DNA from: Lachnospiraceae bacterium | GTDB lineage: Bacteria > Bacillota_A > Clostridia > Lachnospirales > Lachnospiraceae | Assembly (NCBI GenBank): GCA_016291475.1 | Contig: JAEEXJ010000005.1 | Coordinates: 1 to 56,637 of the forward strand | Direction: 5' to 3' | Length of the DNA: 56,637 nucleotides | Part shown: in pieces, positions 51,642 through 56,637 of the stretch | Position numbering within the stretch: the first letter of the stretch is position 1 | Layout: the number at the start of each line of letters is the position of its first letter | Translations under genes and position numbers: made by a program | The notes under the pieces: generated by a model | Told to the model about the DNA's origin: nothing | The model's database searches: none | The model's input: the letters and a program-made list of their open reading frames with translations, nothing else

Positions 51642-51685
51642 AAGAGCGGGTTATAAGTTTTTTTTATAGCCTGCTCTTATTTTTA
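51642..51685 (+). terminator. Intrinsic terminator after metI
   Basis: AAGAGCGGG / CCTGCTCTT stem (51642-51678, one G-U) with a T-rich loop, followed by ATTTTTA. Confidence 0.7.
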
Positions 51686-51707
51686 TGAATTATACAGGAG
51701 TTTGAAA

Positions 51708-51727
51708 ATGATGTATCTTAACATCAT
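51708..51727 (+). promoter_or_regulatory. Inverted repeat upstream of the sulfhydrylase gene
   Basis: ATGATGT (51708-51714) / ACATCAT (51721-51727) with a 6-bp centre, 69 bp before the ATG. Candidate operator; no SAM riboswitch or T-box is visible in this leader. Confidence 0.4.
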
Positions 51728-51795
51728 CAAACAAAACAAACGCTTCTTACACAGATAAGAAACAGATCAGAACAGAGATTTTGGAGGTACACATT

Positions 51796-53091
51796 ATGAG
51801 CAATCACGAATTCAAATTTGAAACCAAACAGCTTCATGTAGGACAGGAACAGGCAGATCCCGTAACCGATTCCAGAGCGGTTCCCATTTACCAGACTACC
51901 TCCTATGTATTCCATTCGGCTCAGCATGCAGCTGACAGATTCAATTTAAGAGATGCGGGAAATATCTACGGAAGACTCACCAATTCAACTCAGGGTGTTC
52001 TCGAAGAAAGAGTTGCAGCCCTTGAAGGCGGAGTCGCAGCGCTGGCACTTGCATCCGGTGCATCCGCAGTAACATACTCAATCCTTGCAGTCGCAGGCGC
52101 AGGCGATAATATCGTAGCACAGAACAGCATATACGGCGGCAGCTACAACCTCCTTGATAATACGCTTCCTACCTACGGCATTGATACCAAGTTTGTTGAT
52201 ATTCATGATCATGCAGCAGTTGCCGCCGCTGTTGATGAGAAGACCAAAGCAATCTTCATCGAAACTCTGGGAAATCCCGGATCGGACATTCCCGATATCG
52301 AGAAGATTGCGGAAATCGCTCATTCACATAAGATTCCTCTTATTATAGATAATACTTTCGGAACCCCTTATCTCATTCGTCCTCTTGAGCATGGAGCAGA
52401 CATCGTTGTTCACTCCGCAACCAAGTTCATTGGCGGACACGGAACTACCCTCGGCGGAATAATCGTAGACGGAGGCAAGTTCGATTGGGAGGCATCCGGA
52501 AAGTTCCCCAGACTTACCGAGCCCAATGCAAGCTATCACGGTGTATCATTCGTAGGAGCTGTAGGAGCTGCAGCATATGTTACATACATAAGAGCAATTC
52601 TTCTTCGTGATACCGGTGCTGCTATTTCACCCTTTAATGCCTGGGCTCTTATACAGGGACTTGAGACTCTTTCCCTCAGACTTGACCGTCATGTAGAGAA
52701 TACCAAGAAGGTAGTTGAATTCCTTGCAAATCACCCTCTTGTAGAGAAAGTAAGTCATCCTTCACTGAAAGATCACCCTCAGCACGACCTGTACGAGAAG
52801 TACTTCCCTAACGGCGGCGGTTCTATTTTCACCTTCGATATCAAGGGCGGTCAGAAAGAGGCATACGCATTCATAGACGGTCTTAAGATCTTCTCGCTTC
52901 TTGCAAATGTAGCGGATGTTAAGAGCCTTGTGATCCATCCTTACGACACCACACATGCCGAGATGACTCCCGAGCAGCTCGCTGCGGCAGGCATAAGTCA
53001 GGCTACCATCAGACTTTCTATCGGAACCGAGCATATCGATGACATTATCTGGGATCTTGAACAGGGATTTGAAGCTGTAAAGGCTCTTTGA
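51796..53091 (+). CDS. O-acetylhomoserine/O-acetylserine sulfhydrylase
   Basis: 431 residues from ATG 51796 with GGAGG at 51782-51786. PLP-dependent Cys/Met metabolism family: TKQLHVGQEQADPVTDSRAV at the start, SGASAVTYSILAV, the lysine that binds PLP in HSATKFIGGHG, and the long C-terminal form typical of MetY. Makes homocysteine from O-acetylhomoserine and sulfide. Cysteine synthase follows, probably cotranscribed. Confidence 0.92.
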   Translation: MSNHEFKFETKQLHVGQEQADPVTDSRAVPIYQTTSYVFHSAQHAADRFNLRDAGNIYGRLTNSTQGVLEERVAALEGGVAALALASGASAVTYSILAVAGAGDNIVAQNSIYGGSYNLLDNTLPTYGIDTKFVDIHDHAAVAAAVDEKTKAIFIETLGNPGSDIPDIEKIAEIAHSHKIPLIIDNTFGTPYLIRPLEHGADIVVHSATKFIGGHGTTLGGIIVDGGKFDWEASGKFPRLTEPNASYHGVSFVGAVGAAAYVTYIRAILLRDTGAAISPFNAWALIQGLETLSLRLDRHVENTKKVVEFLANHPLVEKVSHPSLKDHPQHDLYEKYFPNGGGSIFTFDIKGGQKEAYAFIDGLKIFSLLANVADVKSLVIHPYDTTHAEMTPEQLAAAGISQATIRLSIGTEHIDDIIWDLEQGFEAVKAL

Positions 53092-53196
53092 GGATCGGAG
53101 GAGGCGGTTATATGTTTACAAGCGGATTTCGATGTAGTACAACTTTTTAATAGATAAAGAAAGACTACGACCTCGCAAAACATAAAAACAATTTAT

Positions 53197-53210
53197 GGAT
53201 CTTTTGATCC
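53197..53210 (+). promoter_or_regulatory. Small hairpin just before the cysK ribosome site
   Basis: GGATC-TTTT-GATCC, 3 nt before AAGGAG (53214-53219). It could tune translation; otherwise the 134-bp gap after the sulfhydrylase gene shows no promoter or riboswitch I can recognise. Confidence 0.3.
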
Positions 53211-53225
53211 GGTAAGGAGATAATT

Positions 53226-54158
53226 ATGGCTAAGATTTATAAAAGTGCAATTGAACTGATCGGAAACACCCCTCTTTTGGAGCTTTCTCATATCGAGAAA
53301 AAATATAACCTTAAGGCAAGACTTCTTGCTAAAGTAGAATATTTTAACCCTGCAGGGTCCGTTAAGGATCGTATCGCCAAGGAGATGATAGAGGCAGCGG
53401 AAGCTGACGGAACCCTTAAACCCGGAGCTACCATCATCGAGCCTACTTCAGGAAATACCGGTATCGGACTTGCAGCTATCGCGGCAGCCAAGGGATACAA
53501 GCTTATCATTGTTCTCCCCGAGACCATGAGCGTAGAGCGCAGAAACATCATCAAGGCATACGGTGCCGAGCTTGTTCTTACCGAAGGCTCCAAGGGTATG
53601 AAGGGTGCGATCGCCAAGGCAAATGAGCTTCATGAGCAGATTGAGAACAGCTTCATCCCCGCTCAGTTTGAGAATCCCGCTAACCCTGCAGCTCACTACA
53701 AGACCACAGGCCCCGAGATCTGGAATGATACCGACGGAGAGGTTGATGCATTCGTAGCAGGTGTAGGAACCGGCGGAACCATCACCGGTGTAGGAAAGTT
53801 CCTTAAGGAAAAGAAATCAGATGTTAAGATCATCGCTGTAGAGCCCGCATCTTCACCCGTTCTTTCACAGGGAACCGCAGGTGCACATAAAATACAGGGT
53901 ATCGGAGCCGGATTCGTCCCTAATACCCTTGATACAAATATCTATGATGAGATCATTACCATTGAAAATGATGTCGCATTTGAAGGCGGCAAAGAAGTTT
54001 CAAGAGAAGAAGGCTTCCAGATCGGAATTTCATCCGGTGCAGCACTGAAAGCAGGAATTCAGGTAGCTCAGCGTCCCGAGTTTGAGGGAAAGACCGTAGT
54101 TGTTCTTCTTCCCGACAGTGGTGACAGATACTATTCAACAGATCTGTTCAGCAACTAA
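53226..54158 (+). CDS. cysK: Cysteine synthase (O-acetylserine sulfhydrylase)
   Basis: 310 residues, typical of CysK. PLP lysine in NPAGSVKDRIAKEM (Lys about 43), the acetylserine-binding TSGNTG loop, GTGGTITGVGKFLKE and EGFQIGISSGAA. Forms cysteine from O-acetylserine and sulfide. AAGGAG lies upstream of ATG 53226. Ends 15 bp from the convergent regulator gene, without a clear terminator between. Confidence 0.95.
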   Translation: MAKIYKSAIELIGNTPLLELSHIEKKYNLKARLLAKVEYFNPAGSVKDRIAKEMIEAAEADGTLKPGATIIEPTSGNTGIGLAAIAAAKGYKLIIVLPETMSVERRNIIKAYGAELVLTEGSKGMKGAIAKANELHEQIENSFIPAQFENPANPAAHYKTTGPEIWNDTDGEVDAFVAGVGTGGTITGVGKFLKEKKSDVKIIAVEPASSPVLSQGTAGAHKIQGIGAGFVPNTLDTNIYDEIITIENDVAFEGGKEVSREEGFQIGISSGAALKAGIQVAQRPEFEGKTVVVLLPDSGDRYYSTDLFSN

Positions 54159-54173
54159 GTAATATATTCAAGA

Positions 54174-55907
54174 TCATTCTTCTACAGAAAAATACATCTT
54201 TTCAAAAGCTTCCCTCAGTTCGGCGTTCCTTATGATCAGCTGGATTGAGGGAGCTCTCATTTTAGAGATCCAGATAAACTCTCCCCTGTAAATGATTATG
54301 TTGATATTCCTGAAAATACTCTGAGGATTTTCAACAAGCCTGTAGTTTTTGTTCTTACGTGCATATTCTCTGGATACTTCGAGCTGTTCCACATATTCCT
54401 CATAGGTGTATGGAAGGTCGAATGGAAGCGGCCCGCCGGGGAGCTGCATGAAAAGGGGACATTTCTCAAAGTCTTCTTTTGTTACAAGAGGAATTTCATC
54501 AACAACTTCGATATCCCTGAGCCATACTTCCATCATTGTTTTGAGAGCTCTTAAATACTCGATCTCTTTTTCAATGGTTTCTTCGGGAACATTATTTCTG
54601 CCCAATACATTTCTGAGTGTCTTTTCCGGAATGGTGCACATGGGAAGACTTGCCAGCTTATTGTATCTGGGCTTTTTTTGATAAGTGTAGACCTTAAGAA
54701 ATTCCATGAACTCCGGCTGGTTATAGTCGGTGTACATTTCCATAAGAGGAGTTGCATTTGCGATGATCGCATTTGCGGACTGTCTTACGCCGGCTACAAA
54801 GGTTTTGGATGTGGTTGTTCTGAAGCAGTAACCGTTTGGGTCGCCTGCTATACCGGTTCCGATCATTGCTACGCCGCCCGCTACTCTCATGAGGTGCTTG
54901 AATATATCATTGTGTCTTTCGGGGAGATAATATAATTCTACCTGACCGGTCATATAAAGCGGAAGAAGCCCCTCAAGCGCAAAAAGTATCTCCTTGGGGG
55001 TGGAATCGAGATTAAGGACATACTGTATCTTTACCCCTTTTTTGAGGATCATGGCAAGGGCTGTCATGAACTTCTTGGTGAATTCCGCATCATCGACAAG
55101 ATAGGATAATTCAAAATCGGAGAACAGGAATACGGGCTCATTGGATTTGGATGAGATGATAAGCTTCAGTATGTCAAGTTCTGCGGTCTTGAGGCCATCG
55201 GGACCGAAATAAACCTTGGTCTTGGGGATTGAGAAAGGGACATTGGGAAGTTTTATCTCATCGAAGTGGATGGATCTGATGTAATCGTTGAGATCGAATT
55301 CATCCACGTATTTGAGAAAAACCGAGACATTCTTGTCCTCGGAAATATTATCGTTATTTAGGATGTATCCTTTCAAAAGAGTACAGAATGAATCATATGA
55401 GTCAAACTTCTCCGATGCGGGTACACTCAAAAGATCTCTGAAAGCTGTAACGGATACATTCTTTCCGAGAGAGGGATATATAAATTTGCAAAGAGTACTT
55501 ACGAATTCTTCCGGATCGGGGGGACGACGCTTTCCTGTTCTGATTCTGGAAATATACGAGGGATCGTAGTTCATGACCCTGGACATTTCGGAAGCGTTAA
55601 GAGAGAGCTCTCTTATAAGGAAATTAAAGTTTTCGTAATTGAAAGGAACGTTCAGAAGAGAGAGGTCGGAGTCAAAAGCCTCAAGAACCTCGGCTGCACT
55701 GATGGGTTCGCGGTCATTTTTGTGGGAGAGCGCCTCAATTCCGTGTGCGAGCTCCTCCAATACACCCCTGTTATCAAGTGAGGGTATTCTCTGACCGGTA
55801 CGGTAGCGGCTGATGACAACTTGAGATACACCGCTTTCGAGCGACAATTCCTTGGCAGATACGCCAAGCTCTTTTAAGTATGAGTCCAAACGTTCTGAAA
55901 AAGACAT
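54174..55907 (-). CDS. Large regulator with two XRE-type helix-turn-helix domains
   Basis: 577 residues on the minus strand. The first HTH is at about residues 5-60 (GVSAKELSLESGVSQVVISR), the second at about 90-145 (SLNASEMSRVMNYDPSYISR); both have the spacing of XRE/Cro-C1 repressors and a GxRxP tail (TGQRIPS, TGKRRPP). The remaining 430 residues are of unknown fold, with no enzyme motif or membrane segment that I recognise. Divergent from the glucanase gene at 56106, so it may regulate that gene. Confidence 0.8.
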   Translation of the reverse strand: MSFSERLDSYLKELGVSAKELSLESGVSQVVISRYRTGQRIPSLDNRGVLEELAHGIEALSHKNDREPISAAEVLEAFDSDLSLLNVPFNYENFNFLIRELSLNASEMSRVMNYDPSYISRIRTGKRRPPDPEEFVSTLCKFIYPSLGKNVSVTAFRDLLSVPASEKFDSYDSFCTLLKGYILNNDNISEDKNVSVFLKYVDEFDLNDYIRSIHFDEIKLPNVPFSIPKTKVYFGPDGLKTAELDILKLIISSKSNEPVFLFSDFELSYLVDDAEFTKKFMTALAMILKKGVKIQYVLNLDSTPKEILFALEGLLPLYMTGQVELYYLPERHNDIFKHLMRVAGGVAMIGTGIAGDPNGYCFRTTTSKTFVAGVRQSANAIIANATPLMEMYTDYNQPEFMEFLKVYTYQKKPRYNKLASLPMCTIPEKTLRNVLGRNNVPEETIEKEIEYLRALKTMMEVWLRDIEVVDEIPLVTKEDFEKCPLFMQLPGGPLPFDLPYTYEEYVEQLEVSREYARKNKNYRLVENPQSIFRNINIIIYRGEFIWISKMRAPSIQLIIRNAELREAFEKMYFSVEE

Positions 55908-55974
55908 ATTCCTATCCCTAAAAAATCATCATTGACAATGCTGGTAATCTTCAACATTGATAAGCATATATTAC

Positions 55975-55980
55975 ATTATA
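55975..55980 (-). promoter_or_regulatory. -10 element of the double-HTH regulator gene
   Basis: TATAAT on the minus strand; no matching -35. An inverted repeat CAATG / CATTG (about 55936-55958) lies between it and the gene and could be an autoregulatory site. Confidence 0.35.
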
Positions 55981-56052
55981 ACGTCCGTTAAATAAAGCCT
56001 TTTTTGAAGCATTTTTTTATCTATTTTTTATTGGTGGCCACAGCGGTTTATT

Positions 56053-56061
56053 TGGTATAAT
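56053..56061 (+). promoter_or_regulatory. Extended -10 promoter of the glucanase gene
   Basis: TGGTATAAT, TG-n-TATAAT. TTGGTG at 56031-56036 is a poor -35 at 19 bp. A TGGTGGCCA segment lies next to it. Confidence 0.5.
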
Positions 56062-56105
56062 TAATCGGTAGTCCAAAACATTTTTGACAAAAAAGGAAAA
56101 AAACT

Positions 56106-56637
56106 ATGAGAGAATTTAAGGGGTATTTACACGGAGTGGATCTCGGGGGTTGGTTTTCACAGTGTGATCACTCTAAGGAGCGCTACGACAACTTCATTAA
56201 GGAAGAGGATTTTGAGCGTATTGCATCCTGGGGGCTGGATCATGTAAGACTCCCCATCGATTATGAGCTTGTTGAGGATGAAAACGGTAACTATATACAG
56301 GAAGGCTTTGAGCGTATAAGAAAGGCTCTTGAGCTTGCCGGAAAATATAATCTTAATACCGTTCTCGATCTTCATAAGACTTTCGGGTACTCTTTTGACC
56401 TGGGATACGGCGAAAGCGGATTTTTTGACAATGAGGCTTATCAGGAGAGATTCTATAAGCTGTGGGAAAAGATATCGTCCGAATTCGGAGGATACGGTGA
56501 TGCTCTTGCTTTCGAGCTTCTTAATGAAGTTACGAGTAAAGAGTACAGCGACAGATGGAACAGGATCGCTCGTGAGTGTATTAAAAGGATCCGAGTTATC
56601 CTTCCCGAAGTGAAGATACTTGTGGGCGGATATTATA
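56106..56637 (+). CDS. GH5-family glucanase, 3' end cut by window edge
   Basis: The first 177 residues are present. HGVDLGGWFSQCD at the start, LDHVRLPIDYELVED and LDLHKTFG are glycoside hydrolase family 5 landmarks, and AFELLNEVTS holds the acid/base Glu (E141). No signal peptide, so it is probably intracellular and acts on imported oligosaccharides such as cello-oligomers (inferred). AAGGAAAA lies upstream of the ATG. Confidence 0.88.
   Translation, partial: MREFKGYLHGVDLGGWFSQCDHSKERYDNFIKEEDFERIASWGLDHVRLPIDYELVEDENGNYIQEGFERIRKALELAGKYNLNTVLDLHKTFGYSFDLGYGESGFFDNEAYQERFYKLWEKISSEFGGYGDALAFELLNEVTSKEYSDRWNRIARECIKRIRVILPEVKILVGGYY

Overview
The window reads as chromosomal DNA of a Gram-positive anaerobe of the class Clostridia, most likely a gut or rumen Lachnospiraceae related to Butyrivibrio/Pseudobutyrivibrio. 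This is inferred from strong AGGAGG ribosome sites, lipoprotein solute-binding proteins, LplABC-type sugar uptake, a soluble three-protein glycerol-3-phosphate oxidation set, a MoxR/DUF58/transglutaminase operon and a GH5 glucanase. I saw no rRNA, tRNA, phage, IS element or CRISPR array. Both ends cut through genes.

Layout. 0-4.4 kb: a partial membrane protein on the minus strand, diverging from a run of overlapping genes (small membrane protein, LysR regulator, GNAT acetyltransferase, RlmI-like rRNA methyltransferase) closed by a terminator. 4.5-10.1 kb: an MMPL/RND transporter overlapping a large surface-anchored GLUG-type protein. 10.1-19.0 kb: an unusual threonyl-tRNA synthetase without a TGS domain, overlapping a cyclic-nucleotide-binding-like protein, then a small protein, MoxR ATPase, DUF58 protein and membrane transglutaminase. 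19.0-23.7 kb: a glycerol-3-phosphate oxidation operon (FAD dehydrogenase with an Fe-S tail, FAD/NAD oxidoreductase, DUF1667 protein, glycerol kinase) behind a promoter covered by a long palindrome. 23.7-27.5 kb: an LplBCA-type sugar ABC importer without its own ATPase. 27.5-31.4 kb: an EAL protein fused to a beta-rich domain, then a sodium:solute symporter.

31.4-45.4 kb is the accessory part. It opens with an intergenic array of four diverged 38-nt hairpins at about 73-bp spacing. Next comes a leader with a short reading frame that stops at the base of an intrinsic terminator. The surface-polysaccharide cluster behind it holds a fused nucleotidyltransferase-kinase, a SIS isomerase, three GT9-like glycosyltransferases (one broken by an in-frame TGA), a radical SAM protein, an aldo/keto reductase, a LicD-like phosphotransferase, a TagD-like cytidylyltransferase and a HAD phosphatase. 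Four proteins of otherwise unrelated function share a similar N-terminal Rossmann-like domain. The middle of the cluster (about 34.7-42.1 kb) is visibly AT-richer than its flanks and was probably acquired. The likely product is a glycan decorated through CDP-polyol or phospho-substituent chemistry; this is inference.

45.4-56.6 kb returns to host-like sequence: a hotdog thioesterase, a lipoprotein serpin, a HAD phosphatase that looks leaderless, a LysR regulator beside a methionine ABC importer (MetQ-MetN-MetI), O-acetylhomoserine sulfhydrylase and cysteine synthase, so a sulfur amino acid locus. A double-HTH regulator lies on the minus strand and a GH5 glucanase runs off the right edge.

The points most worth follow-up are the tRNA-Thr anticodon-arm-like hairpin before thrS, the shared N-terminal domain in the glycan cluster, the leader-peptide attenuator architecture, the hairpin array, and the EAL-beta-helix fusion.
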